Shown here: positions 1 through 7,707 of the stretch, piece by piece
Position numbering within the stretch: position 1 is the stretch's first letter
How the letters are laid out: each line of letters begins with the position of its first letter
NCBI GenBank assembly: GCA_014380205.1
Contig: JACMKH010000116.1
Coordinates: 1 to 19,471, forward strand
DNA length: 19,471 bases
Direction of reading: 5' to 3'
Origin: Sphingomonadaceae bacterium
Lineage (GTDB): Bacteria; Pseudomonadota; Alphaproteobacteria; Sphingomonadales; Sphingomonadaceae
Made by a program: the position numbers and the translations under genes
Notes under the pieces: model-generated
Databases searched by the model: none
What the model was told of the DNA's origin: nothing
What the model saw: the letters and a program-made list of their open reading frames with translations, nothing else

Positions 1-2
1 AG

Positions 3-1901
3 GAGCATCGCCGCGAGCGCGGCAAGCTCACCGTCAGCCGCGCTTTGGGCGAGGACGGCGACGCGCGAGCGCGTTCGCTTGCCGCGCTGAAGCGCTCGCG
101 CGAGAAGGAAAAGCGCGCCCACCAGCAGGCCGGCCCGTCCGCCAAGCAGGTCCGCGACGTCAACGTTCCCGAGACGATCACGGTCGGCGAGCTCGCCAAC
201 CGCATGGCCGAGCGCGCCGCCGACCTGGTCAAGGCCTTGTTCAAGATGGGCATGCCCGTCACCGTCAACGAAGCGATCGACCAGGACACGGCGGAGCTCT
301 TGGTCACCGAGTTCGGCCACAACATCAACCGGGTCAGCGAAGCCGACGTCGATATCCAGTCCGAAGAGGATGTCGATGCCGCCGAGACGCTGCAGCCGCG
401 CCCGCCGGTGGTCACCATCATGGGCCACGTCGATCACGGCAAGACGAGCCTCCTCGACGCGATCCGCGGCGCGGACGTGGTCTCGGGCGAGGCCGGCGGC
501 ATCACCCAGCATATCGGCGCCTATCAGGTCGCTTTGCCCGACAAGTCGAAGATCACCTTCCTCGACACGCCGGGCCACGAGGCGTTCACCGAGATGCGCG
601 CGCGCGGCGCCAACGTCACCGACATCGTCGTGATCGTGGTTGCCGCCGACGACGGGCTGATGCCGCAGACAATCGAGGCGATCAACCACACCAAGGCCGC
701 CAATGTCCCGATGATCATCGCGATCAACAAGATCGACAAGGAGGACGCCAATCCGCAGAAGGTCCGCGAGCGGCTGCTCGAGCATGAGGTGATCGTCGAG
801 GAGATGTCGGGCGAGGTGCTCGACGCCGAGGTCTCGGCCAAGACCAAGGAAGGGCTCGACGGGCTAATCGAGAAAATTCAGCTCCAGGCCGAGCTGCTCG
901 AGCTCCGCGCCAATCCCGACCGGCCCGCCGAGGGCAACGTCATCGAGGCCAAGCTCGACAAGGGCCGCGGGCCCGTCGCGACCGTGCTCGTCAACCGCGG
1001 CACGCTCAGGGCCGGCGATATCTTCGTCGTCGGCGCCGAGAGCGGCAAGGTCCGCGCGATGGTCGACGACAAGGGCAAGCCGGTCAGAGAGGCGGGGCCC
1101 GCTTTCCCGGTCGAGGTGCTCGGGCTCTCGGGCGTCCCCGCCGCGGGCGACCAGCTCACCGTGGTCGAGAACGAGGCGCGCGCGCGCGAGGTTGCCGCCT
1201 ATCGCCAGGAGGTGATCGACCGCAAGCGCACCACCCAGGCGCCGACCAGTGTCGAGCACATGTTCACCGCGATGGCCGAGAAGCAGGCGATCGAATATCC
1301 GGTGGTGATCAAGGGCGACGTCCAGGGTTCGGTCGAGGCGATCGTCGGCTCGCTCAACAAGATTTCGACCGACGACATCAGAGTCCGCGTACTCCATTCG
1401 GGCGCGGGCGGGATCACCGAGAGCGACGTCGTGCTCGCCTCGGCCTCCAAGGCGCCGATCATCGGCTTCAACGTCCGCGCCAACGCCAAGGCGCGCGAGG
1501 TCGCGGGGCGCGAGGGCGTGCGGATGCTGTTCCACGACGTGATCTACGCGCTGACCGACGAGATCAGGGCGGAAATGGCGGGCCAGCTCGGCCCCGAGCG
1601 GATCGAGACGGTGGTCGGCCGCGCCGACATCAAGGAGGTGTTCTCGGCGGGCAAGCACGGCAAGGCCGCAGGGCTGCTCGTCACCGAAGGCTATATCCGC
1701 CAGGCGCTCAAGGCGCGCGTGATGCGCGACGACGTGATCATCTACAACGGCCAGATCGCGTCACTACGGCGCTTCAAGGACGACGTGCCGGAGGTCCGCG
1801 CGGGCCTCGAATGCGGCATCACGCTCGAGGGCACGACCGACATAAAGGCGGGGGATATCGTCGAGACCTACGAGGTCGAGGAGCGTGAGCGGACGTTGTG
1901 A
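3..1901 (+). CDS. infB: Translation initiation factor IF-2 (5'-truncated by window edge)
   Basis: GTPase that places initiator fMet-tRNA on the 30S subunit and promotes subunit joining, in the cytoplasm. The reading frame is already open at base 3, where it reads the IF-2 linker ([13 protein letters not shown]), so the gene begins upstream and the TTG at 45 is not its start. About 633 residues are visible. An IF2_N-like segment near 165-350 ([21 protein letters not shown]) precedes the G domain. G1 is GHVDHGKTS near 421-447, G3 is DTPGHE near 563-580, G4 is NKID near 726-737 and G5 is SAKT near 834-845. The beta-barrel, IF2 domain 3 and the C-terminal fMet-tRNA-binding domain follow, ending in EVEERERTL. 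The 3' end is intact. The N-terminal region, usually several hundred residues in alphaproteobacteria, lies outside the window. rbfA does not follow; a toxin-antitoxin pair does. Identification is firm. Confidence 0.97.
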   Translation, partial: EHRRERGKLTVSRALGEDGDARARSLAALKRSREKEKRAHQQAGPSAKQVRDVNVPETITVGELANRMAERAADLVKALFKMGMPVTVNEAIDQDTAELLVTEFGHNINRVSEADVDIQSEEDVDAAETLQPRPPVVTIMGHVDHGKTSLLDAIRGADVVSGEAGGITQHIGAYQVALPDKSKITFLDTPGHEAFTEMRARGANVTDIVVIVVAADDGLMPQTIEAINHTKAANVPMIIAINKIDKEDANPQKVRERLLEHEVIVEEMSGEVLDAEVSAKTKEGLDGLIEKIQLQAELLELRANPDRPAEGNVIEAKLDKGRGPVATVLVNRGTLRAGDIFVVGAESGKVRAMVDDKGKPVREAGPAFPVEVLGLSGVPAAGDQLTVVENEARAREVAAYRQEVIDRKRTTQAPTSVEHMFTAMAEKQAIEYPVVIKGDVQGSVEAIVGSLNKISTDDIRVRVLHSGAGGITESDVVLASASKAPIIGFNVRANAKAREVAGREGVRMLFHDVIYALTDEIRAEMAGQLGPERIETVVGRADIKEVFSAGKHGKAAGLLVTEGYIRQALKARVMRDDVIIYNGQIASLRRFKDDVPEVRAGLECGITLEGTTDIKAGDIVETYEVEERERTL

Positions 1902-1953
1902 CCGACGACTGTCGCCCGCTCCCTGCTCTAGGCGTCAACCCCGAGAGAAAAGA

Positions 1954-1988
1954 TTGATCGCCGTGGAGGTAAGTCGTATCTTACCTTT
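1954..1988 (+). promoter_or_regulatory. Predicted promoter of the antitoxin gene, positioned for leaderless transcription
   Basis: A -35-like TTGATC at 1954-1959 and a -10-like TATCTT at 1977-1982 are separated by exactly 17 bp. With a 6-bp discriminator, transcription would begin at or next to A1989, the first base of the antitoxin ATG. No Shine-Dalgarno sequence lies at a usable distance; the only purine run, GGAGG at 1965-1969, is 19 nt upstream and inside the promoter spacer. The layout therefore suggests a leaderless mRNA. The positions are seen directly; promoter function is inferred. Confidence 0.5.
1967..1986. promoter_or_regulatory. Putative autoregulatory operator (7-bp perfect inverted repeat)
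   Basis: The arms AGGTAAG (1967-1973) and CTTACCT (1980-1986) are perfect reverse complements around a 6-bp spacer. They end 2 bp before the antitoxin start and cover the predicted -10 element. AbrB-type VapB antitoxins, alone or with their toxin, typically bind such dyads to repress their own operon. The repeat is seen; the binding protein is inferred from family behaviour. Confidence 0.55.
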
Positions 1989-2252
1989 ATGAACGCGGAG
2001 AGCAGACTTTCCTCCAAGGGCCAGATCGTGATTCCCAGGGACATCCGCGAAGCGCTGGGGCTGCGGCCCGGCGCGCGGATGACGTTCCGGCGCATCGGGG
2101 ATCAAATTCTGATGGAACAGGCCGACGCCGCGCGCGAGACCATCAGCTACGACGATTTCAAGAGGCGCGTGCCCGCCTATTCGGGTCCGCCCAGAACGAT
2201 CGACGAGATGCGCGAAGGCATCGCGCGCATCTTCGATGACTGGAAGGCTTGA
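1989..2252 (+). CDS. AbrB/MazE-type antitoxin (VapB-like)
   Basis: Predicted antitoxin and DNA-binding autorepressor of 87 residues. The N-terminal SpoVT-AbrB swapped-hairpin domain is plain (residues about 4-48: [21 protein letters not shown], then RPGARMTF). The C-terminal tail (about 49-87, ending [10 protein letters not shown]) is the part that normally wraps around and neutralises the PIN-domain toxin encoded next. Only 6 nt separate its stop from the toxin start, so the two are co-transcribed. The start at 1989 is the only sensible one and lies immediately after a palindrome and a predicted -10 box. A/T third positions look more frequent here than in flanking genes, consistent with acquisition as a mobile module, but this was judged by eye. 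Confidence 0.88.
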   Translation: MNAESRLSSKGQIVIPRDIREALGLRPGARMTFRRIGDQILMEQADAARETISYDDFKRRVPAYSGPPRTIDEMREGIARIFDDWKA

Positions 2253-2258
2253 GACCGC

Positions 2259-2660
2259 TTGCGCGCCATCGACACCAATGTCGTCGTCCGCCTTCTGCTT
2301 CGCGACGATCCGGCAAAGATCAAATCCATCGACGCGCTCGTCGCTGGGGGCGATCTTTTCGTTCCGCTGACCGTGCTGATCGAGACGGAATGGGTTCTGC
2401 GCGCGGTTTACGGATTGACGCGGAAGGATGTCGCCACGCTGATCACCGAACTAACCACGATAGAAGGCGTCATGGTCGAGGAAGCCGGACGCGTCGCGTG
2501 GTGCTGCGCGCGCCACGCCGACGGCGCCGACTTCACGGACATGATCCATCTGCTCGCGAGCGGAGATGCAAACGCCTTCGTGACGCTCGACAAGCGATTC
2601 AGGCGACAGGCTGGCCCGGACGCGCCCGTCTCGGTCGAGTTGCTGGCGAATGCGAAGTGA
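2259..2660 (+). CDS. PIN-domain ribonuclease toxin (VapC-like)
   Basis: Predicted Mg2+-dependent endoribonuclease toxin of 133 residues; VapC relatives cleave tRNA or rRNA sites. The PIN acidic residues are all visible: D5 in AIDTN, E42 in IETEW, D91 and D94 in [10 protein letters not shown], and D111 in TLDKRF. The active site therefore looks intact. The start is a TTG 6 nt after the antitoxin stop, with GGAAGG at 2242-2247 (inside the antitoxin gene) as a plausible ribosome-binding site. A weak start would keep toxin below antitoxin. The cellular target cannot be told from sequence. Family assignment is strong; activity is inferred. Confidence 0.87.
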   Translation: MRAIDTNVVVRLLLRDDPAKIKSIDALVAGGDLFVPLTVLIETEWVLRAVYGLTRKDVATLITELTTIEGVMVEEAGRVAWCCARHADGADFTDMIHLLASGDANAFVTLDKRFRRQAGPDAPVSVELLANAK

Positions 2661-2722
2661 CAGCGGGGCAGGCGCGCCGTTGCCGCCCGCAGTCGGAGCG
2701 CGCGCCCCGCAATGGAGGCCTA

Positions 2723-3148
2723 ATGCCTGAGCTCGCGCCCTTCCATCTCGCGTTTCCCGTCCACGACCTCGCCGCCGCGCGAGGCTTCTACGGCAACGTG
2801 CTCGGCTGCCCGGAGGGGCGGAGCAGCGAGGAGTGGATCGATTTCGATCTGTTCGGCCACCAGATCGTCGCGCATCTCGATCCGGCGATGCGGCCTGCGG
2901 CGCTGAGCAATCCCGTCGATGGCCATGACGTGCCCGTGCCGCATTTCGGCATCGTGCTCGATTGGGACGATTTCGACGCGCTCGCGGCGCGGGTGGCCGG
3001 CGCGGGGATCGCCTTCGAGATCGCGCCCTATGTGCGGTTCGAAGGCCAGCCGGGCGAGCAGGCGACGATGTTCTTCCGCGATCCAAGCGGCAATGCGCTC
3101 GAGTTCAAGGCGTTCAGGGATCGGTCGCGGCTGTTCGCGACGGAGTAG
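2723..3148 (+). CDS. VOC-superfamily (glyoxalase/dioxygenase fold) protein
   Basis: Small cytoplasmic protein of 141 residues with two beta-alpha-beta-beta-beta modules of the vicinal oxygen chelate fold. Visible motifs are [23 protein letters not shown] at the N-terminus, [15 protein letters not shown] in the middle and [16 protein letters not shown] near the end. The candidate metal ligands are His8, the His of PHFGIVL (about residue 74) and the Glu of NALEFK (about 129), so metal binding is likely. The ATG at 2723 follows GGAGG at 2714-2718. The open frame extends upstream through vapC, but that part does not read as protein of this family. The substrate is unknown. Its stop is 3 nt from that of the convergent sugar dehydrogenase gene. 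Confidence 0.82.
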   Translation: MPELAPFHLAFPVHDLAAARGFYGNVLGCPEGRSSEEWIDFDLFGHQIVAHLDPAMRPAALSNPVDGHDVPVPHFGIVLDWDDFDALAARVAGAGIAFEIAPYVRFEGQPGEQATMFFRDPSGNALEFKAFRDRSRLFATE

Positions 3149-3151
3149 GCC

Positions 3152-4516
3152 TCAGCCTTCGGCCCGCGCCCTCCGCCGCGCCCGCGGATTGCTCACGCGC
3201 CAGATGCGGTTCCCGACATCGTCCGCCACCAGCAGCGCGCCGGTGCGGTCGGTGATCACGCCCACCGGCCGCCCCATCGCCTCGCCGTCCTCGTTCAAAA
3301 AGCCGGTAAGGATATCGATCATCCCGCCGCGAGGATGGCCGTCGGCGAAGGGCACGAACACCACCTTGTAGCCCGAATGCGGCCGCCGGTTCCACGAGCC
3401 GTGGAGCCCGACGAACGCGCCGCTCACGAAGGCTCCGCCGAGCCGCGCGCGCTCGGAAAATTCGAGGCCGAGCGCGGCGACGTGCGGGCCGAGCGCATAT
3501 TCGGGGATCGCGGTATATTCGATCATCCGCGGCGTCGCGGGGACCCGGTCGTCGAGCCGATCGCCCCAATAGATGCTCGGCCAGCCGTAATGGCCGCCGA
3601 AGGTGGCCTCGGTGAGATAATCGGGGACGAGATCGCCGCCGAGCATGTCGCGCTCGTTGACCACCGCGTAGAGCCGCCCCGAATCGGGCTCGAAATCGAG
3701 CCCGACGGGGTTGCGCATCCCCGCCGTATAGATGCGGAAATCGCGATCGGCGAGGTTGACCTCGAGCACCGCGGCGCGGTTCTCCTCGCTCTCCATGCCG
3801 TTTTCGCCGACGTTGCTGTTCGATCCGACCGAGACGTAGAGCAGGTTGGGGTCGTCGGGATGCGCGGCGAGCGCGCGCGTCCAGTGGCCGTTGGGCGCTT
3901 GCGCCGGAAGGTCGATGATCTTCTCGCCACGCCCCTCGATCCGCGTCTGGCCCGGCCGGAAGGTGAAGCGGAGGATCGCGTCGGTGTTGGCGACGTAGAG
4001 ATGGCCGTCGATCAGCGCCATGCCGAAGGGCGAGTTGAGCCCGTTCGAGGCGTCGAGCAGGATCGATTGCTGGTCGGCGATTCCGTCCGAGTCGCTGTCG
4101 CGGAGCAGCCTGATGCGGTTGGCCGAAGGCGTCGCGGCGCCCGCGCGCTTCATCAGCCGCTCCTCGATCCAGCCCCTGATCCCGCCCGAGGATTCTCCCG
4201 GGGGTGCGCCGGTCTCGGCGACGAGCACATCGCCGTTGGGCAGCAGCAGCATCCAGCGCGGGTGAGCGAGCCCGCGCGCGAAGGCATTGACCTCGAGCCC
4301 TTGCGCGGGCGCCGGCATCGCGCCCTCAGGCCAGCCGACCGCGCGCGCGACGTTCATCATCGGCAGCACCTCCTCGGTCGGCGAGGCGAGCTCGGGATTG
4401 GGTCCGGTGACGGCCTCGACGCTGAGCTCGGCGGAGTGCGGGCGGACGAAGAACCAGGCCACGCCGGCGAGAACGGCGATGCAGAACAGGGTGAGGAGGA
4501 TGCGACGGCGGGTCAT
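3152..4516 (-). CDS. PQQ-dependent sugar (sorbosone-type) dehydrogenase family, membrane-anchored
   Basis: Six-bladed beta-propeller of 454 residues related to soluble aldose and L-sorbosone dehydrogenases (the COG2133/GSDH group), which oxidise sugars with PQQ in the periplasm. An N-terminal hydrophobic segment (about 6-23) looks like an uncleaved anchor or signal; Cys12 does not sit in a good lipobox. Propeller motifs run in order: LAHPRWMLLLPNGDVLVAET, LNSPFGMALIDGHLYVANT, HWTRALAAHPDDPNLLYVSVG, AGMRNPVGLDFEPDSGRLY, GGHYGWPSIYWGD and HGSWNRRPHSGYKVVFVPF. Whether it binds PQQ and which sugar it uses is not evident, and no pqq genes are in the window. It lies 57 nt downstream of the GNAT gene, with a stem-loop in the gap, so it may be the last gene of the phoH operon or a separate unit. 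Confidence 0.85.
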   Translation of the reverse strand: MTRRRILLTLFCIAVLAGVAWFFVRPHSAELSVEAVTGPNPELASPTEEVLPMMNVARAVGWPEGAMPAPAQGLEVNAFARGLAHPRWMLLLPNGDVLVAETGAPPGESSGGIRGWIEERLMKRAGAATPSANRIRLLRDSDSDGIADQQSILLDASNGLNSPFGMALIDGHLYVANTDAILRFTFRPGQTRIEGRGEKIIDLPAQAPNGHWTRALAAHPDDPNLLYVSVGSNSNVGENGMESEENRAAVLEVNLADRDFRIYTAGMRNPVGLDFEPDSGRLYAVVNERDMLGGDLVPDYLTEATFGGHYGWPSIYWGDRLDDRVPATPRMIEYTAIPEYALGPHVAALGLEFSERARLGGAFVSGAFVGLHGSWNRRPHSGYKVVFVPFADGHPRGGMIDILTGFLNEDGEAMGRPVGVITDRTGALLVADDVGNRIWRVSNPRARRRARAEG

Positions 4517-4534
4517 GGCGCGCTCGGCTGTTGG

Positions 4535-4558
4535 GGGCGCGCGAATTCTAGCGCGCCC
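4535..4558. repeat. 8-bp GC-rich inverted repeat with an 8-nt A/T-rich loop
   Basis: The arms GGGCGCGC (4535-4542) and GCGCGCCC (4551-4558) are perfect reverse complements with loop GAATTCTA. It lies in the 57-nt gap between the acetyltransferase stop and the dehydrogenase start on the minus strand. There is no following T-tract, so it is not a classical intrinsic terminator. It could act as a processing or attenuating hairpin between the two genes. Confidence 0.45.
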
Positions 4559-4573
4559 GGCGCGGGTTGGCCA

Positions 4574-5128
4574 TCACCCTTCGCGGTCGCGCGAGCGCCA
4601 CTCCTCACAGCTCTGCCCGTAGACATCGACCATCGTCGAAATCGGCGGCGGCAGCATGCCGCTGCCCCGCCGCCGCGATCCGAGCCGCTCGGCGAGCCTG
4701 ATCGAAGCCGCGTTGGCGGGATCGATGCAGTGGATGACCTCGCTCCAGCCGAGCGTGTCGAACGCGAAATCGATGCAGGCGACCGCCGCTTCACGCGCGA
4801 ACCCCTTGCCTTGCGCCGCGCCGGTCAGCCCCCAGCCGATCTCACGGTCGGGCCAGCCGTCGGGATACCAGGGGCCGCCGCGCCCGATCCAGCGTCCGCT
4901 CGCCTTCTCGACGAACGAGAACATGCCATAGCCGCGCAGCAGCCACGAGCCCGCCATCGCGGCGATATTGCGCCACGCCATCGCGCGATCCTGCGCGCCG
5001 CCGAGGAAGCGGCTGACCTCGGGGTCGGCCATGAATTCAGCCCAGGGCTCGAAATCCTCGCCGCGCGGGACGCGGAGCATCAGCCGTTCGGTCTCGATGA
5101 CGGTGTCGAGACGCGCGTGATCAGCCAT
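4574..5128 (-). CDS. GNAT-family N-acetyltransferase (RimJ/RimL type)
   Basis: Predicted acetyl-CoA-dependent N-acetyltransferase of 184 residues. The N-terminus (LDTVIETERLMLRVPRGEDFEPWAEFMADPEV) is typical of the Acetyltransf_3 (RimJ/RimL) group. The acetyl-CoA pyrophosphate loop is represented by GAAQGKGFAREAA (about residues 103-115), and the C-terminal CIDPANAASIRLAERLG strand-helix is conserved in the group. The substrate is not predictable. Its ATG lies inside the end of corC (8-nt overlap, 5121-5128), which implies translational coupling and membership in the phoH-ybeY-corC operon. The position is where lnt often occurs in alphaproteobacteria. Confidence 0.88.
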   Translation of the reverse strand: MADHARLDTVIETERLMLRVPRGEDFEPWAEFMADPEVSRFLGGAQDRAMAWRNIAAMAGSWLLRGYGMFSFVEKASGRWIGRGGPWYPDGWPDREIGWGLTGAAQGKGFAREAAVACIDFAFDTLGWSEVIHCIDPANAASIRLAERLGSRRRGSGMLPPPISTMVDVYGQSCEEWRSRDREG

Positions 5129-6032
5129 CCCGGTCTTCGGCGCGGCCGCGCGGGCGGGGCGGGTGGAGGCAAAGCCGCGTGACGCGCTTGCCGTCGCTCT
5201 CGGTCACCTCGAGCCGCCAGCCGCTCGGATGCGCGAGCATCTCGCCGGCCTCGGGCACGCGGCCCGCGAGCACGAAGGCGAGTCCGCCGAGCGTGTCGAC
5301 ATCCTCGTCGATCTCGCCGAGCCGCGGATCGATCAGCTCGGCGACGTCGTCGAGCTCGGCGCGCGCGTCGGCCTCCCAATGGCCCTCGGGCGTGTAGGTC
5401 AGCAGCGCGGCCGCCTCCTCGTCGTGCTCGTCCTCGATCTCGCCGACGATTTCCTCCACGATGTCCTCGATCGTGACGATACCCTCGGTGCCCGAATATT
5501 CGTCGAGCACGATCGCCATGTGCGTGCGCGTCGACTGCATTTCGGCGAGCAGGTCGATCACCCCCATCGATTCGGGGACGTAGCGCGGCTCGCGGATGAA
5601 CGCCTCGATCGACGTCGGCCGCTCCTCGCCCGCCGCGAGGACCGCGAACAGGTCGCGAATGTGGAGCATCCCGATCACCTGATCGAGGCTGCCGCGATAG
5701 ACGGGAAGGCGGCTGTGTCCGGCCTCGATGAACACGCGGACGACCTCGTCGAAGCTTTCCTTCTCCTCGATCGCGATGATGTCGGCGCGCGGCACGCAGA
5801 CGTCGTCCGCCGTGGTCTCGCCGAAATGGAGCAGCCGCTTGAGCATCTGGCGTTCGATCGGCGAGAGGTCGCCGTTGCCCGGCCGCTCGTCGCGATGCTC
5901 GTCGATCGCGGCCTCGAGCTCGTCGCGCAGACTGGGCTCGCCGTCATCGCCGAATACGAGGCTTCTGAGCCCCTTCCAGAATCGCCCGCCGCCCTGCTGG
6001 GCGGGGGCGGTTATACTCGAATCGTCGGCCAT
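5121..6032 (-). CDS. corC: CBS-domain CorC/TlyC (HlyC)-family protein
   Basis: A 303-residue cytoplasmic protein lacking the N-terminal DUF21 membrane domain, as in E. coli CorC. After a variable N-terminus, residues about 60-195 form a CBS pair (CVPRADIIAIEEKESFDEVVRVFIEAGHSRLPVYRG and MAIVLDEYSGTEGIVTIEDIVEEIVGEIEDEHD). Residues about 215-290 are the CorC_HlyC transporter-associated domain (DTLGGLAFVLAGRVPEAGE). The family is linked to Mg2+/Co2+ efflux and adenine-nucleotide sensing; the label hemolysin is historical. It begins 9 nt after ybeY, a neighbour pairing widely conserved in Proteobacteria. lnt does not follow it here. Confidence 0.93.
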   Translation of the reverse strand: MADDSSITAPAQQGGGRFWKGLRSLVFGDDGEPSLRDELEAAIDEHRDERPGNGDLSPIERQMLKRLLHFGETTADDVCVPRADIIAIEEKESFDEVVRVFIEAGHSRLPVYRGSLDQVIGMLHIRDLFAVLAAGEERPTSIEAFIREPRYVPESMGVIDLLAEMQSTRTHMAIVLDEYSGTEGIVTIEDIVEEIVGEIEDEHDEEAAALLTYTPEGHWEADARAELDDVAELIDPRLGEIDEDVDTLGGLAFVLAGRVPEAGEMLAHPSGWRLEVTESDGKRVTRLCLHPPRPRGRAEDRDG

Positions 6033-6041
6033 GGCCTGTCG

Positions 6042-6563
6042 TCAAACCCCGTGTTGATCGCGATCTTCCGCGTAGGGATCGGCGATCCCGATCGCGGCGA
6101 GCGCCGCGCGCTCCAGCGCCTCCATCGCCTCGGCCTCGGCGTCGCCGACGTGATCATAGCCGAGCAGATGGAAGATCCCGTGGACTATAAGATGGCTCGC
6201 GTGGGTTGCAATGGAAAGCCCGCGCGCCGCCGCCTCGCGCGCGCACACGCCGTGCGCGAGGATGATGTCGCCGAGCAACGCCTCGCCGTCGTCCGAATTG
6301 GTCAGCCCCTCGAGCAGATCGGGCTGGACCATCGGGAAGGACAGCACGTTGGTCGGTGCATCCTTGCCGCGATAGCGCGCGTTGAGCGCTTGGACCTCGT
6401 CGTCGCCGGTGAAGCGCACCGAGATCTCGACGGTGAGCGGCGCGCCGATCCATTCGCCATAGGTGCTGGCGCGCAGCGCGGTGACCACCGCGCGCTCGGC
6501 GAGCGGCCGCCAGTCGCCGCTTGCGTCCCAATCCCCCTCGACCTGCGCCTCGACGTGGATCAT
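6042..6563 (-). CDS. ybeY: Endoribonuclease YbeY (rRNA maturation factor)
   Basis: Zinc-dependent endoribonuclease of 173 residues involved in 16S rRNA 3'-end maturation and ribosome quality control. The diagnostic zinc motif is complete (HGIFHLLGYDH, with His128, His132 and His138). The conserved RYRGKDAPTNVLSFP segment (about 64-77) and LLGDIILAHG (about 97-106) are also present. The ATG overlaps the phoH stop in ATGA (6560-6563), so translation is coupled to phoH. Length is normal for alphaproteobacterial YbeY. Confidence 0.96.
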   Translation of the reverse strand: MIHVEAQVEGDWDASGDWRPLAERAVVTALRASTYGEWIGAPLTVEISVRFTGDDEVQALNARYRGKDAPTNVLSFPMVQPDLLEGLTNSDDGEALLGDIILAHGVCAREAAARGLSIATHASHLIVHGIFHLLGYDHVGDAEAEAMEALERAALAAIGIADPYAEDRDQHGV

Positions 6564-7552
6564 CCGGGCCCCTCATAGGCCTCGACGATGCGCCCGACGA
6601 TCGGGTGCCGCACGACGTCCCCGCGCCCGAAGCGGATCATCGCGATCCCCTCGATCCCCTCGAGCCGGCCGACCGCGTCGGCGAGCCCCGAATGGCCGTT
6701 GACGGGAAGATCGACCTGCTTCGGATCGCCGCACACGACCATCCGGCTGTGCTCGCCGAAGCGCGTCAGGAACATCTTCATCTGGAGCGGCGTGGTGTTC
6801 TGCGCCTCGTCGAGGATGACGAAGGCGTCGGCCAGCGTGCGGCCGCGCATGAAGGCGATCGGCGCGATCTCGATCTCTCCGCTTGCGAGGCGGCGCTCGA
6901 CCTGCTCGATCGGGAGCATGTCGTAGAGCGCGTCGTAGAGCGGGCGCAGATAGGGATCGACCTTCTCGCGCATATCGCCGGGGAGGAAGCCGAGCCGCTC
7001 GCCCGCCTCGACCGCGGGGCGCGACAGGATCAGCCGCTTGACCGATCCGCCGATCAGCTGCTGCACCGCCTGCGCGACCGCGAGATAGGTCTTGCCCGTC
7101 CCCGCTGGGCCGAGCGCGAAGATCAGATCCTCGCGCGCGAGCGCCTCCATGTAGCGCGTCTGGTTCGCCGAGCGCGGGACGATGGTCTTCATCCGCGTCC
7201 GGATCATCACTTTGGGCGGCTCGGAGACGTCGGTGCGCACGATCCCCTCGAGCACGGGCTCGGCCGACATCGCGATCACCGCCTCGACCGCGCCCGCGTC
7301 GATCTCCTGGCCCAGGTCGATGCGGTTGTAGAGCCCCGTGAGCACGTCGCGCGCGCGGCTCGCTCCCTCGGCGTCGCCCTCGATCGCGAGCTTGGCGCCG
7401 CGCGCGGCGATATAGACCCCGAGCCGGTTCTCGATCGCGACGAGATTCTGGTCGTACTCGCCGAACAGCGTGCCGAGCAGCTGGGGGTTCTCGAACTCGA
7501 GCTCGATGCGCGTGCGGTCGCGCGCGGCGGCGGCGGCGGGCTTGCGGCTCAT
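6560..7552 (-). CDS. phoH: PhoH-like ATPase
   Basis: Cytoplasmic P-loop ATPase/putative RNA helicase of 330 residues, conserved beside ybeY and thought to work in RNA metabolism. Walker A is GPAGTGKT (148-155) and Walker B is FVILDEAQN (244-252). RFGEHSRMVVCGDPKQVDLP follows as sensor region, and RFGRGDVVRHPIVGRIVEAYE ends the domain. The N-terminal KH-like region (about 15-75: IELEFENPQLLGTLFGEYDQNL) is present. I chose the ATG at 7552 because the family begins here (MSRKP, then RTRIELEF). The open frame runs 41 codons further upstream but that part is Arg/Gly-rich and unlike the family. miaB, the usual upstream neighbour, is absent. Confidence 0.95.
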   Translation of the reverse strand: MSRKPAAAAARDRTRIELEFENPQLLGTLFGEYDQNLVAIENRLGVYIAARGAKLAIEGDAEGASRARDVLTGLYNRIDLGQEIDAGAVEAVIAMSAEPVLEGIVRTDVSEPPKVMIRTRMKTIVPRSANQTRYMEALAREDLIFALGPAGTGKTYLAVAQAVQQLIGGSVKRLILSRPAVEAGERLGFLPGDMREKVDPYLRPLYDALYDMLPIEQVERRLASGEIEIAPIAFMRGRTLADAFVILDEAQNTTPLQMKMFLTRFGEHSRMVVCGDPKQVDLPVNGHSGLADAVGRLEGIEGIAMIRFGRGDVVRHPIVGRIVEAYEGPG

Positions 7553-7641
7553 GCGGCGATCATGGCCCGCGCGTCGAGAAGATCCGGCTGCATCGCCATG
7601 ATCTTGGCAGAATCCGCGCGCGCGCGACAGCGGAAAAGCAT
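7549..7641 (-). CDS. Possible 30-codon leader ORF overlapping the phoH start
   Basis: An ATG at 7641 opens a 30-residue frame (MLFRCRARADSAKIMAMQPD, then LLDARAMIAA) whose TGA overlaps the phoH ATG in ATGA. The same 4-nt coupling is used at the phoH-ybeY junction. No good Shine-Dalgarno sequence precedes it and I recognise no homologue. It may be a leader peptide that couples translation into phoH, or chance. Confidence 0.2.
   Translation of the reverse strand: MLFRCRARADSAKIMAMQPDLLDARAMIAA
7558..7603. repeat. 9-bp perfect inverted repeat in the phoH leader
   Basis: GATCATGGC (7558-7566) and GCCATGATC (7595-7603) are exact reverse complements 28 nt apart, just upstream of the phoH ATG. On a minus-strand transcript they could pair and hold the phoH start region near the base of a hairpin. 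It lies inside the possible leader ORF. Function unknown. Confidence 0.4.
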
Positions 7642-7707
7642 CCGGCGCGCCTACGCCCGCGCCCGCTCGTCGCAAGCCGGTGGACCCGCGCGTCCGCCTG
7701 CGCCAAG

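Noticed and set aside
2249..2722. N-terminal extension of the VOC protein through vapC
   Set aside because: The frame is open but reads Arg-rich non-protein-like sequence in another frame of vapC. The family start and a good ribosome-binding site are at 2723.
3335..5182. A 615-codon plus-strand open frame opposite the sugar dehydrogenase and GNAT genes
   Set aside because: It is antisense to two clear genes, is rich in Arg, Asp and Glu in low-complexity runs and shows no domain motif. It arises from the G/C-biased third positions of the real genes.
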